A stretch of 64,000 nucleotides of DNA from Streptomyces acidiscabies (GCF_020010905.1 NZ_JAGJBY010000001.1:4918001-4982000), one strand, 5' to 3'; numbered from the stretch's first letter, positions 17,323-26,192 are shown. The notes: generated from the sequence alone by a model not told the origin. Translations and numbers: made by a program.

Positions 17323-18501
17323 TCACGGACGTCCCCGGCGGGCTACCTCGCCCAGCCAGGCCAAGCTTGGTTTCGGGTGCCGGGTGAAAGTTTCGCGGTC
17401 TACCGCGATGAGGCCCAGGGTGGGGGTCCAGTCTCCCCAGCGGTAGTTGTCGAGGGCGCTCCAGTGGAAGTAGGCGCGGACGTCTATGCCGTCGTCGATC
17501 GCGGAGAAGAGGCCGGTCAGGGCCGCCTTCGTGTAGGCGATGCGGCGGGTGTCGTCCGGGGTGGCTATGCCGTTCTCCGTGACGAGGATGGGGGTGTTGC
17601 CGGTGATCTGCGCGGTGTGGCGGACGGCCAGGGCGAGGGCGTCGGGGCGGTAGGGCTTGCCGGTCATGGTGTCGTCGGGGTGGGGGGTGTGGGGTTCGAG
17701 GCCGGTGGGGGTGACCCATTCGCTGGAGTAGGACTGGACGCCTACGAAGTCGTCGTCGCGGGAGGCTTCCAGGTAGAGGTTCTCCCAGACGTACTCGATC
17801 TCGCGGAGCTTCGCTTCCGCTCCGGGGCGGGCGGTGAAGGCTCGGTTCGCGATGGTCCAGCCGACGCCCGCGTCGGTGTGGGCGTGGAGGACCGCGCGGG
17901 CCGCCTGGTGGGCCTCGATGAGGGCGGCGCCGATCTTCGGGTCGGGGGCCGGGAGTCGAGGGCGGGTCGTGTCGGCGCCGGCCAGGCCCTGGGCGGTGAG
18001 GTGCCGGCGCTCGACCGTCATCATCATCGCGAGCATGTTGGGCTCGTTGAGGGTGGCGACCCAGGGGACGCCGTCCAGGATGGGGGCGACGGCCTCGACG
18101 TACCGGGTGAACCGGGCGACCGCCCGCTCGCCGAGCCACCCGCCCTCCTCCGTGAACCAGCGCGGGCTGGAGAAGTGGTGCAGCGTGATGACGGGGGTCA
18201 GGCCGAGGGAGAGCGCGGTGTCGATCATCCGCCGGTAGTGGGCGAGCACGGCGCGGGAGAAGTGTCCGGGTACGGGTTCGACGCGGGCCCACTCGACGCC
18301 GAAGCGGTACGCGGTGAGGCCGGCGTCCGCGAGGAGGCGCATGTCCTCGCCGTACCGGTGGTAGCTGTCGGTCGCGTCGCCGCTGCGCTCCAGGCCGGGG
18401 ATCTGCCCCTCCCGGACCCACCAGTCGCTGTTGACGTTGTTGCCCTCGGTCTGATGCGGGGAACTGGCGGCTCCCCACAGGAACGGCGTGCTGTCCGGCA
18501 T
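17323..18501 (-). CDS. Glycoside hydrolase family 1 beta-glucosidase
   Basis: 392 residues from ATG 18501, preferred over the upstream in-frame GTG because AGGAG sits 5 bases before the ATG. GH1 marks are all present: SPHQTEGNN near the N-terminus, TLNEPN with the acid/base Glu153, LVTENG with the nucleophile Glu309, and YFHWSALDNYRWGDW at the end of the barrel. No signal peptide, so it acts inside the cell on imported beta-glucosides (for example cello-oligosaccharides or aryl glucosides). It is slightly shorter than most GH1 enzymes. It is divergent from a TetR gene with a perfect operator between them. Confidence 0.93.
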   Translation of the reverse strand: MPDSTPFLWGAASSPHQTEGNNVNSDWWVREGQIPGLERSGDATDSYHRYGEDMRLLADAGLTAYRFGVEWARVEPVPGHFSRAVLAHYRRMIDTALSLGLTPVITLHHFSSPRWFTEEGGWLGERAVARFTRYVEAVAPILDGVPWVATLNEPNMLAMMMTVERRHLTAQGLAGADTTRPRLPAPDPKIGAALIEAHQAARAVLHAHTDAGVGWTIANRAFTARPGAEAKLREIEYVWENLYLEASRDDDFVGVQSYSSEWVTPTGLEPHTPHPDDTMTGKPYRPDALALAVRHTAQITGNTPILVTENGIATPDDTRRIAYTKAALTGLFSAIDDGIDVRAYFHWSALDNYRWGDWTPTLGLIAVDRETFTRHPKPSLAWLGEVARRGRP

Positions 18502-18527
18502 GGGCACTCCTGTGGAACGCGATGGAA

Positions 18528-18546
18528 TCTAACCATGGTGGTTAGA
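18528..18546. promoter_or_regulatory. TetR operator between GH1 and TetR genes
   Basis: TCTAACCA-TGG-TGGTTAGA is a perfect 8-bp inverted repeat with a 3-bp spacer. It lies 26 bp from the GH1 start and 61 bp from the TetR start, ideal for repression of both. Assignment to the neighbouring TetR is inferred. Confidence 0.7.
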
Positions 18547-18607
18547 GTTCGACGCGATTAAACTCCCGGCCGGAGCTTGAGGCAAGCGGTCGTACGGAGG
18601 AAGCACG

Positions 18608-19210
18608 TTGCGCGAGAAGACCGGCCCCCGAGGGCCGTACGCCACCACCCCGGCCCGCCGGACACAGATCGTCCGCGCCGCCCTCGCGAGCTTCGCCGAG
18701 CACGGCTTCGAACGGGCCTCCCTGCGCGACATCGCCGCCCGCGCGGGCGTCACCCATGCCGCGCTCCTGCACCACTTCTCCGGCAAGGAGGACCTCCTCG
18801 TCGCGGCGCTGGCCCAGCGCGACGCGTACGACGAGGAGCAGGCCGACCGTATCCTCGCCTCCGGCACCGAGGGCGCCGCCGTCCTCGGCGAACTCCTCGC
18901 CGACGAGTTCGCCGACCCCGACCACCTGCGCAACTGGCTCGCCCTCGCCGTCGCCGCGACCAACCCCGCGCATCCGGCCCACGAGTACTTCACACACCGC
19001 GGCGAACGCCTGCGCAACCGCCTCCGCAGCGGCGCCCTGCGAACGGCTCACCCCGGCCCGGAACTCTCCGTCGAGGAGAAGGCCGTCCTCGTCCTCGCCA
19101 TGCTGGATGGCTTGCGCGTCCAGGTGCTTCTCGACCCGTCCGTCGATCCGCTGCGGCTGCTGGAGGTGTTCATGCGGACGGTGATCACGCCGGTGGAGGG
19201 GGAGGGCTGA
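18608..19210 (+). CDS. TetR-family regulator
   Basis: 200 residues with TTG start at 18608 behind GGAGG (spacing 8). The HTH is at about residues 20-65 (ALASFAEHGFERASLRDIA, then AGVTHAALLHHFSGKEDLL). The C-terminal ligand domain (residues ~85-195) contains a long helix pair typical of dimerising TetR proteins. It lies head to head with the beta-glucosidase, and the palindrome at 18528-18546 is the likely operator. It therefore probably senses a sugar or aglycone and represses the GH1 gene. Confidence 0.9.
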   Translation: MREKTGPRGPYATTPARRTQIVRAALASFAEHGFERASLRDIAARAGVTHAALLHHFSGKEDLLVAALAQRDAYDEEQADRILASGTEGAAVLGELLADEFADPDHLRNWLALAVAATNPAHPAHEYFTHRGERLRNRLRSGALRTAHPGPELSVEEKAVLVLAMLDGLRVQVLLDPSVDPLRLLEVFMRTVITPVEGEG

Positions 19211-19251
19211 GCGCTCGGGGCCGACGGCGCGTAGCCGCTCGTACCTGCCGG

Positions 19252-19752
19252 TCAGGTCAGCTCCTCGGTGAGGAGATTCGTGGCGGCGGGCGTCGACGTG
19301 TCCTGGTCGGGAGCGGCTGCTTGAAGGGCGGTGGTCAGGTAGCGGTGGACGATGTCCAGTTCGCCCGGAGTGAAGTCCTCGGCCGCCTCGACCAGGTTGG
19401 CGATGAGCGGGCCGAAGAAGGACCGGCCCAGCTCCACGGCTTTCTGTTCCACCGTCAGCACGACGCGCCGTCGGTCGTTCTCGTCGCGCCTGCGACGGAC
19501 GAGCCCCAGGCGCTCCAGCCGGTCGAGCAGGGCGGTGGTGCCGGCCGAGTTGAGCCGCAGCGCCGTACCGAGTCGTCCCGGGGTGACGTCGGTGCCCGCC
19601 CGGTCGGCGTCGAGCAGGTGGATGAGGGCCCGCAGATCGGTCGGGTGCAGGCCGTTTCGCGCGGCGAACTCGGCGCCGCGCAGGTCGAGTTCCACGGTTA
19701 CCGCGCGCAGCAGGTGGACCAGCCGCATCGCGGGGTCGATGTCATCACTCAC
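19252..19752 (-). CDS. MarR-family regulator
   Basis: 166 residues, GTG start at 19752. The winged helix is at residues ~55-100 (LGTALRLNSAGTTALLDRLE and the wing VRRRRDENDRRRVVLT), flanked by the helical dimer domain. It is divergent from an alpha/beta hydrolase gene. A perfect 10-bp inverted repeat lies 7 bp upstream of its own start, so autoregulation and control of the hydrolase are likely. Confidence 0.9.
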   Translation of the reverse strand: MSDDIDPAMRLVHLLRAVTVELDLRGAEFAARNGLHPTDLRALIHLLDADRAGTDVTPGRLGTALRLNSAGTTALLDRLERLGLVRRRRDENDRRRVVLTVEQKAVELGRSFFGPLIANLVEAAEDFTPGELDIVHRYLTTALQAAAPDQDTSTPAATNLLTEELT

Positions 19753-19758
19753 CGGGCT

Positions 19759-19781
19759 AGTATCTCGCCGAGCGAGATACT
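19759..19781. promoter_or_regulatory. MarR operator between MarR and hydrolase genes
   Basis: Arms AGTATCTCGC and GCGAGATACT are exact inverse repeats separated by CGA. The site has the usual MarR-site size and spans the shared promoter; assignment is by position. Confidence 0.72.
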
Positions 19782-19815
19782 TGGTCGACGAGACGATTCC
19801 CCGGGGGGTTTCACC

Positions 19816-20655
19816 GTGTCCTCATCCCAGGATTTCTTCGCCGCCTACGACGCACTCCTCGCCCGCTGGCCGACCGGTACCACCGAGATCGACATTCCCA
19901 CCCCGTACGGCACCACCCGTGTCCACGCCTACGGCCCTGCCGACGCCACCCCGGTCCTCCTTCTGCACGGCGGCGGCTCCACCGGCGCGGTCTGGTTCGC
20001 CAATGCCCCGGCACTCGGCACGCACCACCGGGTGCTGGCCGTCGACATCCTCGGCGATGCCGGACGCAGCATCCCCGGCGGGCGCCCGCTGCGCACAACG
20101 GCCGACCTGATGGCCTGGCTTGACGCGCTGCTCGACGGCCTCGCCGTGTCCCGCACGCACCTGCTGGGCCACTCCTACGGCGGCTGGATCGCTCTGACCT
20201 ACGCCCTGCACGCCGCGCGGCGGGTCGACCGGCTGGTACTGCTCGACCCGACCCAGTGCTTCGCCGGCTTCCGCCCCAGTTTCCTGCTGCGTTCGCTGCC
20301 GATCCTGCTGCGCCCGACGGAAGCCCGTGCGCGCGCCTACCTGGACCGTGAGACCGCGGGGACCGACACCGACCCGGGCTGGAAGCGGCTCTATGCCTTG
20401 GCGGTCTCGGGCTTCACGAACCGGAAGCTGGTCGTCGGCCGCCGCCCGGACCCCACGGCGCTGAACGTCCCGCTCCTGGTCCTTCTCGCCGGCCGCAGTG
20501 GCACCCACGACGCCGCGAACGTCGCAGCCCGGGCCCGCAAGGCCGTACCGGACGCCCGGATCGAGACCCTCGCCGAACTCACCCACTTCGCCATGCCCAC
20601 CGCGGTGCCCGCCCGGACGAACCGCCGGGTCACCGACTTCCTGGCAGGCGACTAG
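19816..20655 (+). CDS. Alpha/beta hydrolase
   Basis: 279 residues from GTG 19816. The upstream open frame belongs to antisense DNA of the MarR gene. Fold marks: oxyanion-hole loop VLLLHGGGSTGAVWF, nucleophile elbow LLGHSYGGWIAL, and the C-terminal catalytic His in ELTHFAMPT. No signal peptide. It is regulated, most likely, by the divergent MarR protein. Substrate is unknown; esterase or lactonase activity is the generic expectation. Confidence 0.88.
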   Translation: MSSSQDFFAAYDALLARWPTGTTEIDIPTPYGTTRVHAYGPADATPVLLLHGGGSTGAVWFANAPALGTHHRVLAVDILGDAGRSIPGGRPLRTTADLMAWLDALLDGLAVSRTHLLGHSYGGWIALTYALHAARRVDRLVLLDPTQCFAGFRPSFLLRSLPILLRPTEARARAYLDRETAGTDTDPGWKRLYALAVSGFTNRKLVVGRRPDPTALNVPLLVLLAGRSGTHDAANVAARARKAVPDARIETLAELTHFAMPTAVPARTNRRVTDFLAGD

Positions 20656-20803
20656 GAGAAGCAAGCGGCCCCGGGTACAGGGTGAAGGAGATCAAGCGGA
20701 GCGGATTGCGCTGAGGCCGCCCAGCAGCGCGATCCGGACTTCGGGGGGCATGGTCGGCGGCGGGGGCGTCCCTCCCCGCGATGGGCGGTTCAGGCTCGGC
20801 GGA

Positions 20804-21451
20804 TCAGGCTACTGCCGCCTCGATCTGCGCCAGATGCGCCGCGAGGATCTCCTCGAACGCGGCAGCGCGGTCCGTGCCGAGGGGGCGGATGTCGCGGGCG
20901 AAGTGGGAGAGGGCGGGGAAGCGTGCGGGGTCCGCGCCGAGGACCGCGACCCGGAACAGTTCCAGGCCCTGTTCCCGCTCCTCGGGGGTCGCCGCGCCGG
21001 CCTCGGAGGCGATCAGCGAGGCGATGAGGACGGCGAGCCGGTGGTAGCGCGCCGGGATCTCCTCGTCGGGGAGACCGGACGCGCGCAGCGCCTGGAGCAC
21101 CTCCTCCATGACCAGCCGGGATCCGGTACCGCTCGACGCATACCGCCCCCAGACCGCGGCGAGTTCGGGCTGGCTCCCGAAGGCGTCCCGCAGCCGCAGC
21201 GCGAGCGCCGTGAGGCGCTGCTTCCAGTCGCCCTCCGCGCGGTGGTCGTCCATCGCGGCGAGGAGGATCCGGTCGGCGACCGCGCGCAGCAGTTCTGTCT
21301 TGTTGCGGAAATGCCGGTAGAGGCTGGAGGAGTCGGTGCCGAGGGTCGCGGCCAGTTTGCGCAGGCTGAAGGAGTCCGGGTCGCTCGTGCGCAGCAACTC
21401 CGCCGCCACGTCCAGGATCTCGTCGGTCGACCAACGCTTCCGGCCTGCCAT
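20804..21451 (-). CDS. TetR-family regulator
   Basis: 215 residues. The HTH is near residues 8-55 (STDEILDVAAELLRT, SFSLRKLAATLGTDSSSLYRH). The C-terminal part resembles the TetA-repressor-like C domain (AAVWGRYASSGTGSRLVMEE). Divergent from a serine hydrolase gene 131 bp away. No clean palindrome is visible between them, though AT-richer text around 21475-21515 could hold the site. Confidence 0.88.
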   Translation of the reverse strand: MAGRKRWSTDEILDVAAELLRTSDPDSFSLRKLAATLGTDSSSLYRHFRNKTELLRAVADRILLAAMDDHRAEGDWKQRLTALALRLRDAFGSQPELAAVWGRYASSGTGSRLVMEEVLQALRASGLPDEEIPARYHRLAVLIASLIASEAGAATPEEREQGLELFRVAVLGADPARFPALSHFARDIRPLGTDRAAAFEEILAAHLAQIEAAVA

Positions 21452-21582
21452 CGTGCCCCTCTCGTCAACCCCTTGCGTTATGGCACCTTAGCCTATGCAC
21501 TTGGTGTTGCGAGCGCCGCGTGCATTGTGTTGGCGCCAGTCCGCCCCCTCGATAAGACGAGGCATGCGAGAGGACCCTTGAC

Positions 21583-22698
21583 GTGAAGAACCCAGTGAAT
21601 TCAGCCGAGTTGGACGCGGCCCTCGACTCCGTCCACCGCGCCGGCGTGCCCGGCCTCTTCGCCGAGGTGCGCGCCGGTGGCCAGGTCTGGCGCGGTGCCG
21701 CCGGAGTCGCCGACGTCGTCACCGGCCGGCCCGTCGTCCCCGGTATGCGGCACCGTGTCGGCAGCACCACGAAGACGTTCACCGCGGCGGCGGTACTTCT
21801 GCAAGTCGAGTGCGGGGAAGTCGAGTTGGACGCCCCGATCGGCCGTTACCTCCCGAAGCTGGTCCCGGGGGAGCGGGGTGACGCCATCACCGTACGGATG
21901 CTGGTCAACCACACGAGTGGCCTCGCGGAGTACCTTCCGTACGCGTACCCGTCCCTCCGGGCGTACCCCGTCCTCGCGGACACCAGCCCGAAGAGTCTGG
22001 ACGACCACCGGTTCACCGGCTTCGACCCCCTCGATCTGATCGCGATGGGTGTCGCCGCACCCGCCGTCTGTGCGCCGGGTGGTACGCCGGGGGTGTACTC
22101 CAACACCAACTACCTGCTGCTGGCACAGCTGTTGGAGCACGTGACGGGGGCTACGGCCGAGGCGTACATCACCCGGCACGTCATCGAACGCGCCGGGCTC
22201 CGGGACACGGGGTTCCCCACCGGCCCGCACATCGACGGCCCGCACTCGCAGCTCTACGAGTCCTGGTTCGGCATGATCGACCCGCCCCGCGACTACAACG
22301 TCTTCGACATGTCCTGGGTGGGCCCGTCGGCCTCGCTGATATCGACCGTCTCGGACCTCAACCGCTTCTACGGCAAGCTCCTGGCCGGAGAGATCGTCAC
22401 CCCGGCGTCGCTGGCGGAGATGCGGCGGACCGTGCCGGTCGTCTCCCAGGAGGGGAAGGTCATCGAGTACGGCCTCGGCCTGCACCCGACGGAGGTCCCC
22501 GGTGCCACGTACTGGGGACACGGCGGCACCGTCTGGGGCGGCGGAACGCTGGCCATGACCCGCGCGGACGGCGAACGGCAACTGGCGGTCGCGGTCAACC
22601 TCCAGCGGTGGAACCGGCTCGACACCTCCGGCAGACCGCAACCGCACGCCATCGACGGGGCGTTGGGGGAGTTGTGCAGGGTGGCGATGCAGGGCTGA
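21583..22698 (+). CDS. Serine hydrolase, class C beta-lactamase-like (DD-peptidase/esterase family)
   Basis: 371 residues with the full penicillin-binding triad: STTK (Ser61, Lys64), YSN (172-174) and the HGG box in YWGHGGTVWGGG. There is no signal peptide or membrane anchor, so it is probably cytoplasmic, which argues for an esterase or amidase rather than cell-wall work. The length is typical of the AmpC-like beta-lactamase-related family. It is divergent from, and probably controlled by, the TetR gene at 20804-21451. GTG/ATG choice: ATG 21583 follows a weak site. Confidence 0.88.
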   Translation: MKNPVNSAELDAALDSVHRAGVPGLFAEVRAGGQVWRGAAGVADVVTGRPVVPGMRHRVGSTTKTFTAAAVLLQVECGEVELDAPIGRYLPKLVPGERGDAITVRMLVNHTSGLAEYLPYAYPSLRAYPVLADTSPKSLDDHRFTGFDPLDLIAMGVAAPAVCAPGGTPGVYSNTNYLLLAQLLEHVTGATAEAYITRHVIERAGLRDTGFPTGPHIDGPHSQLYESWFGMIDPPRDYNVFDMSWVGPSASLISTVSDLNRFYGKLLAGEIVTPASLAEMRRTVPVVSQEGKVIEYGLGLHPTEVPGATYWGHGGTVWGGGTLAMTRADGERQLAVAVNLQRWNRLDTSGRPQPHAIDGALGELCRVAMQG

Positions 22699-22840
22699 GG
22701 GGGCGCGGCACCCGAAACGGCGTACGGCACTGGCGCCCGGGATGGTGCCTGGCATCCGGGACAACTCGCGGCATCTGAACCCCCGAACCGGCACCCGCCC
22801 TCCCCGGAAGCGGCACCCACCCCCCGAAGCCTCGCCCCCA

Positions 22841-23653
22841 TCACCCCCCAGCCAGCCGCAAGCTTTCCCCCACCGCGTACGGAATATCCACCACCGGAAA
22901 CAACGTATGCCGCACAACCCCCTCCGCATCCGCGACAAGAATCAACCGCTTGTGCCGCAGCCGCCCCACCCCCCGGAACATCGGAAGACGCAGCGCCGCA
23001 GCCACCTCGTGCCCCGCGTCCGACACCAGCGGATACGGAATCCCCTCACCCCGCGCGAACTCAGCCTGTTCCTCGGGGAGTTGGGTGCTGAGGCCGCACA
23101 CCGACACCCCTGCACGTTGGAACGACGGCCACGCCTCCCGGAAGAGTCGGTGCTCCAGTGTGCATCCCGCCGCACCCGGGATCTCCCCCCACTCGACACC
23201 CGTACCGGGGTACGCGAACACCACGATCGCGGCGGCCCCCGGCGACACCAGCGCCGAGGGAAGCCGCGCCCCCACCAACCCCCGTACGCGAGTCTGCTCG
23301 GCGCCGTCATCAGTGGTGGACGCCGTCAACTCCCCGTCCCCCAGCACCCACCGGTCCCCCCAGTCCTGCATCGCGACCAGCACCGGCAACAGCGCCGCAC
23401 CGGCGTCGGTGAACACGTACTCGTACCGCACGGGCCGCCGTTGGTACATGCTCCGCCGCAGTACCCCCTGTGCGACCAGCCGCCCGAGCCGCTCCGTGAG
23501 GACCTTGCGGGACATGCCGATCTCTGCCGCGAGCGCGTCGAAGCGGACGTGGCCGCGGGCGACTTCGCGCAGTACGAGTACGTTCCACCAGTCGCCCAGG
23601 ACGAGAGCGGCCTGCGCGATGCCGCAGGTCTCGTCGGCGTTGTGCATCCTCAT
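22841..23653 (-). CDS. HxlR winged-helix regulator fused to a peroxiredoxin-like domain
   Basis: 270 residues in two parts. Residues 1-110 are an HxlR-type winged helix (VLGDWWNVLVLREVARGHVR, MSRKVLTERLGRLVAQGVL) with Cys10 in the usual HxlR redox position. Residues ~120-268 are a thioredoxin-fold peroxiredoxin domain: VFAYPGTG, then PGAAGCTLEHRLFREAW with the peroxidatic-type Cys164, then GVSVCGLSTQ and YPLVSDAGHEVAAALRLP. Free HxlR proteins are 110-150 residues, so this is a true fusion in one frame. I infer a transcription factor that carries its own peroxide-reactive module. It faces an enolase gene across a promoter with an 8-bp inverted repeat. Confidence 0.85.
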   Translation of the reverse strand: MRMHNADETCGIAQAALVLGDWWNVLVLREVARGHVRFDALAAEIGMSRKVLTERLGRLVAQGVLRRSMYQRRPVRYEYVFTDAGAALLPVLVAMQDWGDRWVLGDGELTASTTDDGAEQTRVRGLVGARLPSALVSPGAAAIVVFAYPGTGVEWGEIPGAAGCTLEHRLFREAWPSFQRAGVSVCGLSTQLPEEQAEFARGEGIPYPLVSDAGHEVAAALRLPMFRGVGRLRHKRLILVADAEGVVRHTLFPVVDIPYAVGESLRLAGG

Positions 23654-23663
23654 GGACCCATAG

Positions 23664-23706
23664 TAAGTTCCTTTTCAAGACTCACTTTGTTTCCAGTCGG
23701 AACTTA
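23664..23706. promoter_or_regulatory. Inverted repeat in the HxlR-peroxiredoxin/eno promoter
   Basis: TAAGTTCC (23664-23671) and GGAACTTA (23699-23706) are exact inverse repeats 27 bp apart, centred between the two start codons, in a notably AT-rich stretch. The layout suits binding of an HxlR dimer pair; assignment is by position. Confidence 0.5.
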
Positions 23707-23734
23707 AAGCCCGCCCAGCGTGAGGAGACATGTC

Positions 23735-25018
23735 GTGACCGCGATCAGCAGGGTCGTCGCCCGGGAGATCATCGACAGCCGGGGCAACCCCACCGTCGAG
23801 GTGGACGTGGAACTGAAGGACGGCTCCCTCGGCCGCGCCGCCGTCCCGTCGGGTGCCTCGACCGGCGCCCGGGAGGCGGTCGAACTGCGGGACGGCGACC
23901 CGAACCGCTTCCACGGCAAGGGAGTCCGCCGCGCGGTCGACGCCGTGAACGAGTCGATCGCGGACGCGGTCGTCGGCCTCGACGCCGAGGACCAGGCGAC
24001 CGTCGACCGCACGATGATCGAGCTGGACGGCACGCCCACCAAGTCACGCCTCGGCGCCAACGCCCTGCTCGGCGTCTCGCTCGCCACCGCGAAGGCCGCT
24101 GCCGCCGCCCACCGGCTGCCGCTCTACCGCTACGTCGGCGGCGTCGACGCGCGGCTCCTGCCCGTGCCGATGATGAACATCGTCAACGGCGGCGCCCACG
24201 CCGACAACCCGCTCGACTTCCAGGAGTTCATGATCGCCCCCATCGGCGCGGCGACCTTCGCCGAGGCCGTACGCATGGGGTCCGAGGTCTTCCACACCCT
24301 GCGCGGGAGCCTTCTCGCCGCCGGGCACAGCGTCAACGTCGGGGACGAGGGCGGGTTCGCGCCGGATCTGCGTACGGCCGACGAGGCGCTCGACTTCGTC
24401 GTCCAGGCCATCGAGCGCAGCGGCTACAAACCCGGCACCGACATCACCCTCGTCATGGACCCGGCCGCCTCGGAGTTCTTCCGGGACGGGGTGTACGACT
24501 ACGCCGGTGAAGGCGTGCGACGGACGCCCAGGGAACACGCCGAGTACCTCGCCGGGCTCGTCGAGCGTTACCCCGTCGCCTCCATCGAGGATCCGATGGG
24601 CGAGGACGACCACGAGGGCTGGCGCGAGCTGACCGCGAGCCTCGGGGACCGCTGCCAGCTCACCGGCGACGACGTCTTCTGCACGAACGAGACCCTCCTG
24701 AGCGCCGGTATCCGTGACGGCATCGCCAACTCGATCCTGGTGAAGGTCAACCAGATCGGCACCCTCACGGAGACCCTCGCCACGGTGTCCACGGCCCACC
24801 GCGCCGGCTACACCGTCGTCATGTCCCACCGCTCCGGCGAGACCGAGGACACGACGATCGCCGACCTCGCCGTCGCGACGGGCTGCGGCCAGATCAAGAC
24901 CGGCTCCCTCTCCCGGGCGGACCGGACCGCGAAGTACAACCAACTCGTGCGGATCGAGGAGGAGTTGGGGGCGCAGGCGCGGTACGCGGGGGCGGCGGCG
25001 CTGGGGCTGCGCCGTTAG
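23735..25018 (+). CDS. eno: Enolase (probable second copy)
   Basis: 427 residues from GTG 23735, which has GAGGAGA 6-7 bases upstream; the in-frame ATG at 23720 is less likely. It catalyses 2-phosphoglycerate to phosphoenolpyruvate. Marks: REIIDSRGNPTVEVDV, GANALLGVSLATAKAAA, DDVFCTN, catalytic base Lys337 in LVKVNQIGTLTE, and SHRSGETEDTTIADLAVATG. Its place beside a redox-type regulator, with no glycolytic neighbours, suggests an accessory enolase like the second copy of other streptomycetes rather than the housekeeping one. It ends 10 bp before a convergent kinase gene. Confidence 0.93.
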   Translation: MTAISRVVAREIIDSRGNPTVEVDVELKDGSLGRAAVPSGASTGAREAVELRDGDPNRFHGKGVRRAVDAVNESIADAVVGLDAEDQATVDRTMIELDGTPTKSRLGANALLGVSLATAKAAAAAHRLPLYRYVGGVDARLLPVPMMNIVNGGAHADNPLDFQEFMIAPIGAATFAEAVRMGSEVFHTLRGSLLAAGHSVNVGDEGGFAPDLRTADEALDFVVQAIERSGYKPGTDITLVMDPAASEFFRDGVYDYAGEGVRRTPREHAEYLAGLVERYPVASIEDPMGEDDHEGWRELTASLGDRCQLTGDDVFCTNETLLSAGIRDGIANSILVKVNQIGTLTETLATVSTAHRAGYTVVMSHRSGETEDTTIADLAVATGCGQIKTGSLSRADRTAKYNQLVRIEEELGAQARYAGAAALGLRR

Positions 25019-25028
25019 GAACCCACGA

Positions 25029-26192
25029 TCAGGTGGGAGTGTCCTTCCCGTCCGTGTCCGCCGGGTGGGGAATGCGGGCGGCCAGACGCCAGGAGCCCGC
25101 GCCCGCCGGGCCCGCGTCCAGGCGACCGCCGAGGGCGCTGACGCGTTCACGCAGGCCGACGAGCCCGTAGCCGGAGCCGTCGGCGGCCGTCGGCCCGGGG
25201 CGGCCGGCGGGGTTGGTGACCTCCACCCGGGTGGCCGGCGACCGGTAGTCGACCGTCAGGGTCACCGGAGCGCCGTCGGCGTGCTTGCGGGCGTTGGTCA
25301 GGGCTTCCTGCGCGATGCGGTACACGGCCAGGCGATGGGTGGTGGGCGCGTCCTGAGGCCGGCCGTGGATCGTCAGGGCGACGGGCTGGGCGGCGGCGCG
25401 GGCGTCGTCCACCAGCTGCCGGACGTCTCCGGGAAGCGGCGTGGACACGGCACCGTGCGGTTCGACGCCGGGAGCACGCAGCACACCGAGTACGTCCCGC
25501 AGGTCGGAGAGCGCTTCCGTGGAGGCGCCCCGCAGCAGGGCCAGCCGTTCGGCGAGCGGCGCGGGCAGGGTGTCGCCGCGAGTGGCCAGCACACCGGTGT
25601 GCAGGGCGATCAGGCTGAGCCGGTGGGCGAGGACGTCGTGCATCTCCGCCGCGATCCGGGACCGCTCCGCGATCCGCGCGGCCTCCTCGCGCAACTGCGC
25701 CTCGACGCGCAGGTGTTCCACATCGGCGGCCAGCGCGCGCACCAGACGCCGGCGGACGGCGACCCACATGCCGACGGCGTACGCGACGAGCCACAGGGCC
25801 AGCGCGGTGACGTACTGCTGCTCGTTCCACAGCCGGGTCGGTGGATAGCCGAGGAGGTTGGCGCCCAGCGCGATGGCGACGCAGAGGAGCGCGGCCTTTC
25901 TCCGGCGGGCCGTGGCCAGGTCGTACAGGACGACAGTCAGCAGCAGCGTGCCGAGCCACCCCCACCACGCGGTGACCGCGGTGACCACGACGGGCGCGGT
26001 CCGGCGCAGCCGGGGCACCAGCAGCACCACCGCGCACGCCACGGCCGAGGCACCGATGGGGACCATGTACCGGCCCTCGCTGACCAACCGCGCGCCGTTC
26101 ACTGCGGTGACGCCGGCGAAGAACGTCACGGTCGCGCCGCGCCCGACGGCTGTCACCCCGGCCTGGATCTTGCTGGTGTTCACCGTCGTCAT
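25029..26192 (-). CDS. Sensor histidine kinase (NarL/DesK type), without a partner
   Basis: 387 residues. About five membrane helices lie in residues ~15-150. The dimerisation/phosphoacceptor helix is RIAAEMHDVLAHRLSL (His185), and a HATPase domain has YGLVGLRERV as its G box. The architecture is that of NarL-system kinases, which normally have a response-regulator gene 3' on the same strand. Here the next gene is the convergent enolase and the upstream neighbour is a divergent XRE gene, so it is an orphan. It starts at ATG 26192. Confidence 0.88.
   Translation of the reverse strand: MTTVNTSKIQAGVTAVGRGATVTFFAGVTAVNGARLVSEGRYMVPIGASAVACAVVLLVPRLRRTAPVVVTAVTAWWGWLGTLLLTVVLYDLATARRRKAALLCVAIALGANLLGYPPTRLWNEQQYVTALALWLVAYAVGMWVAVRRRLVRALAADVEHLRVEAQLREEAARIAERSRIAAEMHDVLAHRLSLIALHTGVLATRGDTLPAPLAERLALLRGASTEALSDLRDVLGVLRAPGVEPHGAVSTPLPGDVRQLVDDARAAAQPVALTIHGRPQDAPTTHRLAVYRIAQEALTNARKHADGAPVTLTVDYRSPATRVEVTNPAGRPGPTAADGSGYGLVGLRERVSALGGRLDAGPAGAGSWRLAARIPHPADTDGKDTPT

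Noticed and set aside
18577..19815. Long plus-strand N-terminal extension of the alpha/beta hydrolase
   Set aside because: It runs antisense to the MarR gene and across its operator; the hydrolase fold begins at GTG 19816.
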